Shown here: piece by piece, positions 32,688 through 41,647 of the stretch
How the letters are laid out: each line of letters starts with the position of its first letter
Numbering within the stretch: position 1 is the first letter of the stretch
Assembly: GCF_019204005.1 (NCBI RefSeq)
Contig: NZ_JAGSPA010000002.1
Span: forward strand, 310,001 to 374,000
Length of the DNA: 64,000 bases
Direction of reading: 5' to 3'
From: Pacificimonas pallii
GTDB taxonomy: Bacteria; Pseudomonadota; Alphaproteobacteria; Sphingomonadales; Sphingomonadaceae
The notes under the pieces: model-generated
Told to the model about the DNA's origin: nothing
What the model saw: only the letters and a program-made list of their open reading frames with translations
Databases searched by the model: none
Translations under genes and position numbers: made by a program

Positions 32688-35009
32688 TCAAAACATTTCC
32701 ACAAAACTATCCAAAACGCGCTTGCTTCCGGCCATATCGAACTCGATCTCCAGCTTGTTGCCTTCGATCGCCATGATCTCGCCATTGCCGAATTTCTGGT
32801 GGAAGACGCGCTGTCCTACCTTCAAATCTGTACGCGCGCGCTGGCCTACGGTGACGCTTTCGGCGCGGGCTTCGATCTGGTTTGTGCCGCGCGGGGCTTT
32901 GCCGCCCATCGCGGCGGCGCGTTGCCAGCCGGGGCCTCTGGTGCCCTGGCGCTCGACCTTTGCGAAGGGGTCGGCGTCGTCGAGGGCGGCGCGCCATAGG
33001 GACGCGCCGCCGGACATGGTGGTTTCCATGTCGATATGATCGTCTGGCAGGTCGGCGACGAAGCGGCTGGGGATGCTGGACGTCCACTGGCCGTAGATGC
33101 GGCGATTGGCGGCGTGGGTGATCTGCGCCTGCTGTTTCGCGCGGGTGATGCCGACATAGGCGAGGCGGCGCTCCTCTTCGAGTGCCTTGGTGCCGCCCTC
33201 ATCGAGGCTGCGCTGTGAGGGGAACACGCCCTCCTCCCAGCCGACCAGGAAGACATGGTCATATTCCAGGCCCTTGGCGGCGTGGAGGGTCATGATGGTG
33301 ACCTTGGGTTCCTCCCGCGCGGCATCGTTTTCCATGACGAGGGCGACATGTTCGAGGAAGCTTTCCATGGACTCGAAATCCTCCATGGCGCGGGTCAGCT
33401 CGTTGAGGTTTTCGACGCGGCCCTGCGCCTCGGCGCTGCGGTCGGCCTGCCACATGCCGATATAGCCGGATTCCTCAAGGATGATGCGCGCAAGTTCGGC
33501 GTGCGGCAGGGTGCCGAGCTGTTCGCGCCAGCGGCGGAAATTCTCGACAAGCTCGGCGAGGGACTTGCGGCCGCCCGCAGGAAGGTCGGTGGTCTGCACG
33601 ATCTGTCCGGCGGCGGCGGAAAGCGGGATGCCTTCAGCGCGGGCGAGATAGCGGATCTTCTGAACGCTCTTTTCGCCAAGGCCGCGTTTGGGCGTGTTGA
33701 CGATGCGTTCGAAGGCGAGGTCGTCGGCGGGCTGTGCCAGGACGCGGAAATAGGCGAGCGCGTCGCGGATTTCGGCGCGCTCGTAAAAGCGGAAGCCGCC
33801 GACGATGCGGTAGGGGAGGCCGATATAGATGAAGCGGTCCTCGAACTCGCGGGTCTGGAACTGCGCGCGGACGAGGATGGCGATATTGTCGAGAGACACT
33901 CCGTGTCCTTGCAATGATTCGATGTCGTCACCAATGCGGCGGGCTTCCTCGGGGCCATCCCAGACGCCGACGATTTTGACCTTTGGCCCGGCATCGCCGT
34001 CGGTCCACAGCGTCTTGCCGAGGCGGCCCGAATTCTTTTCGATAAGGCCGCCGGCAGCTGCGAGGATGTTGCCGGTGGAGCGGTAATTCTGTTCGAGCTT
34101 GACGACCCTGGCATCCTCGAAATCCTTGTCGAAACGCAGGATGTTGGCGACCTCCGCACCGCGCCAGGAGTAGATCGACTGATCGTCATCGCCAACGACG
34201 CAGATGTTCTTGTGACCCTGCGCGAGGAGGCGGAGCCAGAGGTACTGGACGATATTGGTGTCCTGATATTCGTCGACCAGGATGTAGCGAAAGCGGGTCT
34301 GATACTCCCTCAGCACATCGGCATGTTTGCGGAAGATGGTGAGGGGGGCGAGGAGGAGGTCGCCGAAGTCGGCGGCGTTCAGCGCCTTCAGGCGCGCCTG
34401 ATAGGCGGCGTAAAGCTCGCCGCCCTTGCCATCGGCGAAGGCCCACGCCTCTTCATCGCTGACATCGCCGGGGTTCCAGCCGCGGTTTTTCCAGCGGTCG
34501 ATCAGGCCGCCCAGCGTCTTGGCGGGCCAGCGCTTTTCGTCGAGGTCGGCGGCGGCGACGATCTGTTTCAACAGGCGCAGCTGGTCGTCCATGTCGAGGA
34601 TGGTGAAATTGCTTTGCAGGCCCGCGAGTTCGGCGTGCTTCCTGAGCATGCGCGCGCCGATGGCGTGGAAGGTGCCGAGGAAGCGCAGCCCCTCCACCAT
34701 GTCGCCGATCATGGACCGCATACGCTCGCGCATTTCGCGCGCGGCCTTGTTCGTGAACGTCACCGCCAGGATTTCCGACGGCCATGCCCGCTGCGTGTAG
34801 ATGATGTGCGCCAGACGGGAGGTGAGCGCGCGGGTCTTGCCCGTACCCGCACCGGCAAGCATCAGAACCGGGCCTTCGGTGGTCAGCACGGCCTCGCGCT
34901 GCGGCGGGTTCAGGCCGTCCATATAGGCGGGCTCCGCAGCGGGCACGGGGGTTTGCGCGGCGGTTTGTGCGGCGGTCTGCGCGGGGTCTGGATTTGCGGG
35001 CTGGGACAT
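32688..35009 (-). CDS. uvrD: UvrD/PcrA-type superfamily 1 DNA helicase
   Basis: 773 residues. Motif I LAGAGTGKT (about 51-59), Ia, II VDEYQDTN, III GDDDQSIYSWRGAE, IV LEQNYRST, V TLHAAKGLEYDHVF and VI AYVGITRAK are all present, plus a C-terminal Tudor-like segment (VGQRVFHQKFGNGEIMAIEG). A 3'-5' helicase for nucleotide-excision and mismatch repair and for removing proteins from DNA. The Ala/Gln/Thr-rich N-terminal ~25 residues are an unconserved extension. Divergent from the AsmA-like gene with a 73-base gap. Confidence 0.96.
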   Translation of the reverse strand: MSQPANPDPAQTAAQTAAQTPVPAAEPAYMDGLNPPQREAVLTTEGPVLMLAGAGTGKTRALTSRLAHIIYTQRAWPSEILAVTFTNKAAREMRERMRSMIGDMVEGLRFLGTFHAIGARMLRKHAELAGLQSNFTILDMDDQLRLLKQIVAAADLDEKRWPAKTLGGLIDRWKNRGWNPGDVSDEEAWAFADGKGGELYAAYQARLKALNAADFGDLLLAPLTIFRKHADVLREYQTRFRYILVDEYQDTNIVQYLWLRLLAQGHKNICVVGDDDQSIYSWRGAEVANILRFDKDFEDARVVKLEQNYRSTGNILAAAGGLIEKNSGRLGKTLWTDGDAGPKVKIVGVWDGPEEARRIGDDIESLQGHGVSLDNIAILVRAQFQTREFEDRFIYIGLPYRIVGGFRFYERAEIRDALAYFRVLAQPADDLAFERIVNTPKRGLGEKSVQKIRYLARAEGIPLSAAAGQIVQTTDLPAGGRKSLAELVENFRRWREQLGTLPHAELARIILEESGYIGMWQADRSAEAQGRVENLNELTRAMEDFESMESFLEHVALVMENDAAREEPKVTIMTLHAAKGLEYDHVFLVGWEEGVFPSQRSLDEGGTKALEEERRLAYVGITRAKQQAQITHAANRRIYGQWTSSIPSRFVADLPDDHIDMETTMSGGASLWRAALDDADPFAKVERQGTRGPGWQRAAAMGGKAPRGTNQIEARAESVTVGQRARTDLKVGQRVFHQKFGNGEIMAIEGNKLEIEFDMAGSKRVLDSFVEMF

Positions 35010-35082
35010 GCGGGGTAAGGTGGCTCTCGGTCAGGCTATGTTCAACGGCCAGCCTATAGAACACACCGCGAACGGAGCGACA

Positions 35083-38000
35083 ATGCGCAAGGCCTATATA
35101 ATCGGTGGATCCGTGGTCGCGCTGGCGACCGCTGTGGCGGCGGCGCCGTATTTCCTGGACTGGAACTGGGTGAAGCCGGTGATCGTCGGGGCGGCCGAAG
35201 ATGCCCTTGGCTATGAGCTGGAGGTGGCGGGGGATGTCGATTTCGCGCTGTTCCCGCGCCCGCAGCTGATGGCCGAAGGCGTGACGGTTCGCGGGTTCGG
35301 CGCGGATGCCGAACCGCTGATCCGGGCCGATGCGCTGGGCGCGGCGGTGGCGTTCTGGCCGCTGTTCCGGAAGGATATCGAGGTTCAGTATATCACGCTG
35401 GACGGGCCGACGGTGCGGCTGGCCCAATATGCCGATGGCACGACGAACTGGGAACGGCCCGATATGCCGGAGGATGGGGAAGCCGCCGGTTCGGGCGGCG
35501 GGCTGAAAATCGACGATTTCCGGATTTCCAATGGTACGCTGGTGCAGATCGCCAATGGCGAGACCGTGCGCCGTGTCGAGGATGTCGACATCCGGCTGGA
35601 AGTGGGCGGCAGGGACGGGCCGTACGGCGCGGCAGGATCACTGATTTATGACGGGCTGCCCGTAACGCTGTCGGCGCGGCAGGATGTGGATGGGCGGATC
35701 ACGGCGGATCTGAACATTGAGGAAGACGCGAAGCTGCGCTTTGCCGGGCGGCTGTTGGAGGATGGCTTTGCCGGGACAGTGAAGGCGGAGGGGGCGCGGC
35801 TGCGCGATGTGCTGGCGAGATTGTCGCCTGATGGGGAGCCATCCGATGCGGCGGCCTATGCGGAGGGCTTCTCGCTGTCATCGGGCGTGCGATATGCCGG
35901 TGGGACGCTGACGCTGCCGGATATCGAGGGCGTCATCGCCGGGACGATTATTGCCGGACGCGCGGATGTGGTTCCGGGCGAGATGACGCGGCTGCGCGCG
36001 CAGCTGGCGCTGGGCGATGTCGATATCGCGGCGTGGCAAGGCAGCGGCGGGGACGGTGACGATGCGCCGTTCGAACTGCCACGGGACATGCAGGCGCGCG
36101 TAATGCTGTCCTTCGCGTCCCTGTCCTATGGCGGCACGACGTTCGGGCAGGCGACGATGCCGCTGTCGCTGAACGATGGCCGAGTGAAGCTGGGGCGGAC
36201 GCGCATGGCCCTGCCGGGCGGCGGCGCCGTGCTCGTCGAGGGGCGGCTGACGGATGCAGGCGGTACGCCGACATTTGCCGGCGTGATGCAGGCGGCGGTG
36301 CCGCGCCCCGCGCAGACGCTGGCGGCCTTTGGCATGGATAATGTCGTGCGGATGCCGGCCCTGTCGGTGAAGGGCGATGTCGCCTATGGCGGCACGGGCC
36401 TTGCCCTGACGAACCTGGAGGGGGTTTATGACGGGCGGCCATTTCGCGGGAATGTAACGATGCCCGCGGCGGATGCGACGGCGTTGTCGGTGACGCTGCG
36501 GACACCTGCGTTTGATTATGACAGGATCAAGCTGCGCGAGGGTGATGGCGGCGGTTCCGGCGACGCGGCTGCGCGGCCCGTGGCGTTCGACGTCAATATC
36601 GGCAGGCTGCGTTTTGGCGGCGAGGTCTATTCGGGTGTCGCGGCGAGGGGTGTGTACAGGGCGGAGCAGGTGCAGCTGGCGCGGGCGACGGTGCGCGACG
36701 CGGCGGGCTTTGGTCTGAGCGCACGCGGCACGATCGACGATCCGGGCGGCCGCAACGACATGGCGCTGAAGGTCGGCCTGTCGGGTGAGGACGGCGCGGG
36801 CGGCCTTGATGTCACCGGGCCGTTATCGGCCTTTACCGTCGCGGGCAGCATGACATTCGCGGGCGCGGATGTGGCGGTGAATGGCGAGGTGAAGACCGTG
36901 CCCGACATGCTGCTGGCGCTCGATATCGGTGCGAAGGCGGCGGATGCGGGGGCGGTTCTGGCGAAGCTGCAGGATGCGCCGCCGACGCGAAGGCTGGGGC
37001 CGCTCGACATTCGCATGAAGCTGGCCGGGAAGGGAGACAATTACCGGCTGTCCGGCCTGACAGGAAAAGTGGGGCCGATGCGGCTGACCGGGTCGGCCGA
37101 TATTGCGGCGGGCGGCGACGTACCGCGCGTGCAGGCCGCATTCACGGCGGGTATCATCCCACTGGACGCCCTGATGGGCGCGGATGCGGACGGCGCGGCG
37201 GATGCCCAGCAGGGCGGCGCGCGCTGGTCCTCGGAAGCGCTCGATCTGGGCTGGATTTCATCGTTCGACGGGCGGATCAGCCTGTCGGGGGAACGGCTGG
37301 ATTACGGCGATTACAGGCTGACGAAGCCGGAGCTGGTGATGGTCTCGGACGGCGGCGCGCTGACGATCGAGACGCTGTCGGGCGGCATGTTCGGCGGCAG
37401 CCTGTCGGCCACGGGGCGCGTGCAGTCGGGCGACGAAAACGCAATCGCGCTGAAATTCGCGATGAAGGGCGTGCCGCTGGAAAGCTTCATGGAGGCGTCG
37501 ACCGCCGCCGCCCCGGCGACGGGCACGCTCGCCATGACCGGCGATGTGTCGGCGACGGGCGCGTCGCAGCGCGAGCTGATGGGGGGGCTGAAGGGGCCGG
37601 TGCGTATCGAGGCGACCAATGGCGTCATTCGGAAAATCGACCTGGCGCGGCTGGATCAGGAGCTGGGCGATTTGCGCTCGGCGGCGAGTTTCCTGCGGCT
37701 GGCCAATGGGGCGCTGGCGGGCGGTGAAACGCGCTATCGCGGTATCGCGGCAGAGCTGATCGGCGCGAACGGGCGGTTCCAGATTCAAAGCGTGGCGAGC
37801 GATATGGACGGCGGCAGGGCGGCGGGCGGCGGCCATGTCGATATCGGCCGCTGGGCGGTGGATATGAATGCCGATTTGATGCTGGGCAGCCACGCCGACG
37901 CGCCGCGCATTCCGGTGACGATCAAGGGCCCGCTGCCGACGCCGGACGTCGATTACCGCCTGGGTCCGCTACAGGGCTGGTTCGCCAAACGCGCGGGACT

Positions 38001-38190
38001 GGTGGCGCTGAACGCCGTACTGGGGCGCGGGCCTGATCCGGCGGACGGCGAAGGCGGAGGTGTTGGCGAAGGCGAAGCGCTCGCGCCGGGCGAAACGCCG
38101 CCGACGCCGAAGACGATCGAGGAGGAACTGGGCGACGCGGTTGTACGCGGGCTGGGGGCGCTGCTGGGCGGGAAGAAGAAGGAGGATTAG
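35083..38190 (+). CDS. AsmA-family envelope protein
   Basis: 1035 residues from ATG 35083 (GGAG upstream). A single N-terminal helix (AYIIGGSVVALATAVAAAPYF) anchors it in the inner membrane. The AsmA N-domain follows (ALGYELEVAGDVDFALFPRP), then long beta-rich AsmA/TamB-like repeats and the AsmA C-domain (about 800-960, e.g. RIEATNGVIRKIDLARLDQE). Such proteins are thought to form hydrophobic grooves that move phospholipids between the two membranes. The C-terminal ~80 residues are acidic and low complexity. The first dispersed-motif copy of the 38-kb cluster lies ~30 bases after its stop. Confidence 0.88.
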   Translation: MRKAYIIGGSVVALATAVAAAPYFLDWNWVKPVIVGAAEDALGYELEVAGDVDFALFPRPQLMAEGVTVRGFGADAEPLIRADALGAAVAFWPLFRKDIEVQYITLDGPTVRLAQYADGTTNWERPDMPEDGEAAGSGGGLKIDDFRISNGTLVQIANGETVRRVEDVDIRLEVGGRDGPYGAAGSLIYDGLPVTLSARQDVDGRITADLNIEEDAKLRFAGRLLEDGFAGTVKAEGARLRDVLARLSPDGEPSDAAAYAEGFSLSSGVRYAGGTLTLPDIEGVIAGTIIAGRADVVPGEMTRLRAQLALGDVDIAAWQGSGGDGDDAPFELPRDMQARVMLSFASLSYGGTTFGQATMPLSLNDGRVKLGRTRMALPGGGAVLVEGRLTDAGGTPTFAGVMQAAVPRPAQTLAAFGMDNVVRMPALSVKGDVAYGGTGLALTNLEGVYDGRPFRGNVTMPAADATALSVTLRTPAFDYDRIKLREGDGGGSGDAAARPVAFDVNIGRLRFGGEVYSGVAARGVYRAEQVQLARATVRDAAGFGLSARGTIDDPGGRNDMALKVGLSGEDGAGGLDVTGPLSAFTVAGSMTFAGADVAVNGEVKTVPDMLLALDIGAKAADAGAVLAKLQDAPPTRRLGPLDIRMKLAGKGDNYRLSGLTGKVGPMRLTGSADIAAGGDVPRVQAAFTAGIIPLDALMGADADGAADAQQGGARWSSEALDLGWISSFDGRISLSGERLDYGDYRLTKPELVMVSDGGALTIETLSGGMFGGSLSATGRVQSGDENAIALKFAMKGVPLESFMEASTAAAPATGTLAMTGDVSATGASQRELMGGLKGPVRIEATNGVIRKIDLARLDQELGDLRSAASFLRLANGALAGGETRYRGIAAELIGANGRFQIQSVASDMDGGRAAGGGHVDIGRWAVDMNADLMLGSHADAPRIPVTIKGPLPTPDVDYRLGPLQGWFAKRAGLVALNAVLGRGPDPADGEGGGVGEGEALAPGETPPTPKTIEEELGDAVVRGLGALLGGKKKED

Positions 38191-38221
38191 CGGGTGCGGT
38201 GATTTTGGTGGGGTGGGGGGA

Positions 38222-38237
38222 TTAGGTATAGTGTCCC
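38222..38237 (+). repeat. Dispersed motif copy (TTAGGTATAGTGTCCC)
   Basis: Same sequence as copy 1 at 4663 over 16 bases; followed by GGTATTCCCTGAATTT. It sits between the AsmA-like gene and the AT-rich orphan gene at 38354, in direct orientation; the other side carries inverted copies. Confidence 0.8.
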
Positions 38238-38353
38238 GGTATTCCCTGAATTTCGAAAGTGGGTATCTAAGAACTAAGGAAAGTGGGAAAATACAGTTTA
38301 AGAGCAGAGCCAATAAATACATATTCATTACATGCTGACATAATGGAAAAAAA

Positions 38354-38638
38354 ATGAACGATGACCCTAAAGAAATTATTGGTAAAATGATAGATTTACA
38401 AAAAAAACTATCAAGTGTGACTGATGATTTTTCAGATTCCTATTTAGAAACAAAAAATGATGGAGACGTTAACTTTTTGATATCTGGAAATGTAAGTGGG
38501 CTTATGGAATTGTGTTCAATGATTTTAGACTTATCCTTTTCAGAGATTGACGGCAAGCACTGGCACATCGACGATTTGAATTTATTGGAAAATTCGGATG
38601 CTAGCTTTACAATCGCGTTTAAAAGGCCTAATATGTGA
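38354..38638 (+). CDS. AT-rich orphan small protein, possible Imm32-like immunity protein
   Basis: 94 residues, acidic, strikingly AT-rich compared with both neighbours. The stretch SGNVSGLMELCSMILDLSFS, followed by GKHWHIDDLNLLE, resembles the pattern G-N-x-x-G-L…L…H-x-H-x-D of Imm32-type immunity proteins. This is by eye and should be treated as tentative. No toxin gene is next to it; it is boxed in by motif copies on both sides (38222-38237 and 38655-38770). A short GGA run precedes the ATG. It could be a stranded immunity gene carried with the motif. Confidence 0.5.
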   Translation: MNDDPKEIIGKMIDLQKKLSSVTDDFSDSYLETKNDGDVNFLISGNVSGLMELCSMILDLSFSEIDGKHWHIDDLNLLENSDASFTIAFKRPNM

Positions 38639-38654
38639 CCTGTACTTTTCAGAA

Positions 38655-38770
38655 GTGTTATACTTAATTCCACACAAATTAGGTCGTAAACTCAGTAATT
38701 ATGGGGAAACTATACTTAATTTATGCTGCCATAATTATGGGTGAGTTATGAGGACGCTATACTTAATTCC
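38655..38770 (-). repeat. Cluster of three inverted dispersed-motif copies
   Basis: GTGTTATACTTAATT (38655-38669), GGGGAAACTATACTTAATT (38703-38721) and GGACGCTATACTTAATTCC (38752-38770) are three minus-strand copies spaced ~48 bases apart, filling the gap after the AT-rich orphan gene. Their complement reads AATTAAGTATAG(T/C)GTCC, which best defines the consensus. Confidence 0.8.
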
Positions 38771-38901
38771 AAGACGTGATCCAGGCATGTAGAAATCGTA
38801 TATGAGCGGATAGCTCCGACGCCTTCTTTCAAAGCGGGGGAGGTTGGTGGATTTCGGTGTGAGGAGAGCCGGGCGGGTTTGCCGGTGTTTGCGCGGGCTT
38901 G

Positions 38902-40977
38902 TCAGGATGACCGCTGCGTCACGGTCTCGACCGGGGCGGCGCTGTCATTCGCGCCGGATGCATGTTGCAGCATGGCGACGAGGTCGGGGAAGGGAAGGGC
39001 GGGGCTGGCGAGGAAGCCCTGGAATTCGTGGCAGCCATTTTCGGCGAGCCAGTCGCGCTGTTGGGCGGTTTCGACGCCTTCCGCGATGATCTTGACGCCG
39101 AGCAGCTTGCCGATGGTCAGGACGCCGGAGGCCAGGGTTTCGAAATCATCGGTACCGATCAGCGACCGGTCGATCTTGATGCCGTCAATGGGATAGCGTT
39201 TGAGCGCCGCCATGTTTGAATAGGCCGTGCCGAAATCGTCGATGACGAGCGGGAAGCCGAGCCTTGAAATGCGCGCGAGCGTGTTCTTGAGCTGGACATT
39301 GTCGGAGATCAGCATCGTCTCGGTAATCTCAAGCTCGAACAGGCCGGGGTCGAAGCCGGGCAATGCGGCCAGCCGGGTGAGTTCGGCGAGCAGATTCGGG
39401 TCGCGGAACTGCCGCGGCGCGATGTTCACGGACACGGCGATCCGCAGCCCGAGCGCGGCGAGTTCCTGACTGCGGTCGAACGCCTCCGCCAGTACGAAGA
39501 TGCCGATCTGGTCAATGAGGCCGGTGGCCTCGGCGATGGGAATGAACTCGTCGGGGAGCGCGACGTCGCCGCCTGCCGTGCGCCATCTGAGCAGCGCCTC
39601 GGTCCCGACGATCCGGTTCGTCGCCAGGTCGATGCGCGGCTGGTAGTGAAGGTCGAGCTGACCCGCGTCGAGCGCGTTTCTCAGGTCCGTATCAAGCTCC
39701 AGGAAACGGCCGGTTCGCTCGGCAAGAGCGGGATCGTAGACGACGACACCGCCGCCGGCATCCTCCTTGGCCGCGTGCAGCGCCATGTCGGCCGTCCGCA
39801 GCAGATCGTCGAACGTGCTGGCGTCTGCCGGATAAGAGCTGATCCCCATGCTGGCATTGACCGACAGTTCACGGCCGGAAACCCGGTACCTGTCCTGAAA
39901 CAAACGGATAATCTCGTCCGAAATGGCGGTGAAGGCCGTTATATCGGCGGCACCGTCGATCAGAATGGCAAACTCGTCACCGCCGAGGCGGGACAGAATG
40001 CCGGACGCGGGCAGGTGGGCGCGGAGACGCTCCGCGACCTGGACGAGCAGTTCGTCACCCGCCGCGTGCCCGAGAGTGTCGTTGATATATTTAAAGCGAT
40101 CAAGGTCGAGAAAGCAGAGAAAGAGCGGGCCGTCGGCCGCGCCGCGGCCTTCCAGGCGCTCGGTGACGGACTGACTGAAATACAGGCGGTTGCCAAGCCC
40201 GGTCAGGGCATCGTGATAGGCAAGATAGGCGGTCTCGGCCTTGGCCGCCTCTTTCTCGGTCACGTCGATTTCGGTGACGACCAGGACGGTCGCGCCGTCG
40301 TCGCTGTCCTGCGTCACGCGGCTTTCGATTTCATGCGTACGCAGGCCCTGGCGGGTCTGTACGATCCCGGTAAAGCGTCCCTCTGAAACGTCGGGTGACA
40401 TGCGGAGCAGGCGGGTCTGCAGCACCGGCTCGCACAGCCGGTCGGCAAGGGTGGTGTGCGACGGGTCATAGGTCCGCCGGGCCGCGGGGTTCATGAACCG
40501 GCACCTGCCGTCCACGCCGTAGGTGGAGACAATGGCGCTGGTATAAAGCAGCGCCTGTGATGCGCGGACGAGCTCGGAGGCATCCTGATCGAGGACTTCG
40601 GCCTCGCACAGCATGGCGATGCGGCCGTCATAAAGCCGGATGCCGCGAAACCGGCACATCAGCGGACAGGGGATGCCGCGTGGATAGATGGTCCATAATT
40701 CGTTGATGATCTCGCCGCGCTCGAGATCGCTGCGATATTGCCGCAAACGGGCCTTGATGGAGGTCGACATCTCCGCGCCCATGTCGCGCGCGGCAAGTTC
40801 GGCGAAGGACTCGGCGTACCATATGTCCACGGCGGCCTCGTTCGCCCACACAATATGCGCGGTGTCGATATCGAAGACCCAGACCGGAAATCTGGACGTT
40901 TCCGCCAGTGTCAGATCCTTGAGCTCGAGGACCTGCTCCATCCGGTCCGTCCCTTTTTCTGCAAAAGCTGCCGCCAA
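38902..40977 (-). CDS. PAS-PAS-GGDEF-EAL cyclic-di-GMP signalling protein
   Basis: 691 residues, no membrane segments. Two PAS-like sensor regions lie at about 25-125 and 140-245. A diguanylate cyclase domain follows with RLGGDEFAIL (GGDEF at 332-336), and no RxxD inhibitory site just before it. Then comes a phosphodiesterase domain with EAL at 460-462, ELEITETML, DDFGTAYSN and AEGVET all kept. Both catalytic sites look usable; the net effect on c-di-GMP cannot be told. A second ATG 12 codons downstream is an alternative start. Stands alone next to the motif cluster. Confidence 0.93.
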   Translation of the reverse strand: MAAAFAEKGTDRMEQVLELKDLTLAETSRFPVWVFDIDTAHIVWANEAAVDIWYAESFAELAARDMGAEMSTSIKARLRQYRSDLERGEIINELWTIYPRGIPCPLMCRFRGIRLYDGRIAMLCEAEVLDQDASELVRASQALLYTSAIVSTYGVDGRCRFMNPAARRTYDPSHTTLADRLCEPVLQTRLLRMSPDVSEGRFTGIVQTRQGLRTHEIESRVTQDSDDGATVLVVTEIDVTEKEAAKAETAYLAYHDALTGLGNRLYFSQSVTERLEGRGAADGPLFLCFLDLDRFKYINDTLGHAAGDELLVQVAERLRAHLPASGILSRLGGDEFAILIDGAADITAFTAISDEIIRLFQDRYRVSGRELSVNASMGISSYPADASTFDDLLRTADMALHAAKEDAGGGVVVYDPALAERTGRFLELDTDLRNALDAGQLDLHYQPRIDLATNRIVGTEALLRWRTAGGDVALPDEFIPIAEATGLIDQIGIFVLAEAFDRSQELAALGLRIAVSVNIAPRQFRDPNLLAELTRLAALPGFDPGLFELEITETMLISDNVQLKNTLARISRLGFPLVIDDFGTAYSNMAALKRYPIDGIKIDRSLIGTDDFETLASGVLTIGKLLGVKIIAEGVETAQQRDWLAENGCHEFQGFLASPALPFPDLVAMLQHASGANDSAAPVETVTQRSS

Positions 40978-41053
40978 AAAAGCGCGTTTACAACAGACTT
41001 AGCACCATAGACCTTAAGATTATGTCCATGTTGGATAACATTGTCGCAGAAGC

Positions 41054-41611
41054 TCAGCCCTGCGCTGCGCGGAGCAGGGCAATCCGGGCCTTGCCATAAA
41101 TCCTGGTGGTCAGCGTTTCGAGGCCCTCCACCTCGACGCTTTCGGCGCGCGATGTCTCCACCGCGATCAGCGCGCCGGGCGCGAACCAATGACCGTCGGT
41201 CAAGGCCCGCAGCGTGGGCGCGGTCAGACCCTGGTCATAGGGGGGATCAACAAAAACCAGGTGGCAGGGCGCGCGCGCGGTTCCGGGACGGGCGGCGTCA
41301 CGCGGCATGACATCCGCATTGGCACCAAGGGCGTCGATATTCCGCTTCAGCAGATGAAGGGCGGCGGCGTCCCGTTCGATGAAGGTACAATGGGCGCCGC
41401 CGCGAGACAGGGCCTCCAGACCGAGCGCTCCGGTGCCCGCGAACAGGTCGGCGACGCGAAGGCCGTCAAAGCCGCGACCGTGCGCATCGGCGAGGCGGCT
41501 GGCGAGCATGGAAAAGAGCGCCTCCCGCGCGCGCGCCGATGTGGGGCGGGTACCCGTCCCCTCCGGCGCGAAAAGGGTTCGCCCGCGCCAGGTACCGGCA
41601 ATAATTCTCAT
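41054..41611 (-). CDS. rsmD: 16S rRNA (guanine966-N2)-methyltransferase
   Basis: 185 residues, a Rossmann SAM-binding fold. N-terminal MRIIAGTWRGRTL and the TRPTSARAREALFSML signature, motif I DLFAGTGALGLEALSRG (about 55-71), and catalytic motif IV DPPY at about 122-125. RsmD methylates G966 of 16S rRNA in the small subunit. Complete and of usual length. Directly downstream of the pseudouridine synthase gene on the same strand (37-base gap), which it usually accompanies. Confidence 0.95.
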   Translation of the reverse strand: MRIIAGTWRGRTLFAPEGTGTRPTSARAREALFSMLASRLADAHGRGFDGLRVADLFAGTGALGLEALSRGGAHCTFIERDAAALHLLKRNIDALGANADVMPRDAARPGTARAPCHLVFVDPPYDQGLTAPTLRALTDGHWFAPGALIAVETSRAESVEVEGLETLTTRIYGKARIALLRAAQG

Positions 41612-41647
41612 GATAACGGCGTCATACGCAGAGTTTCCCGCGGCAAA

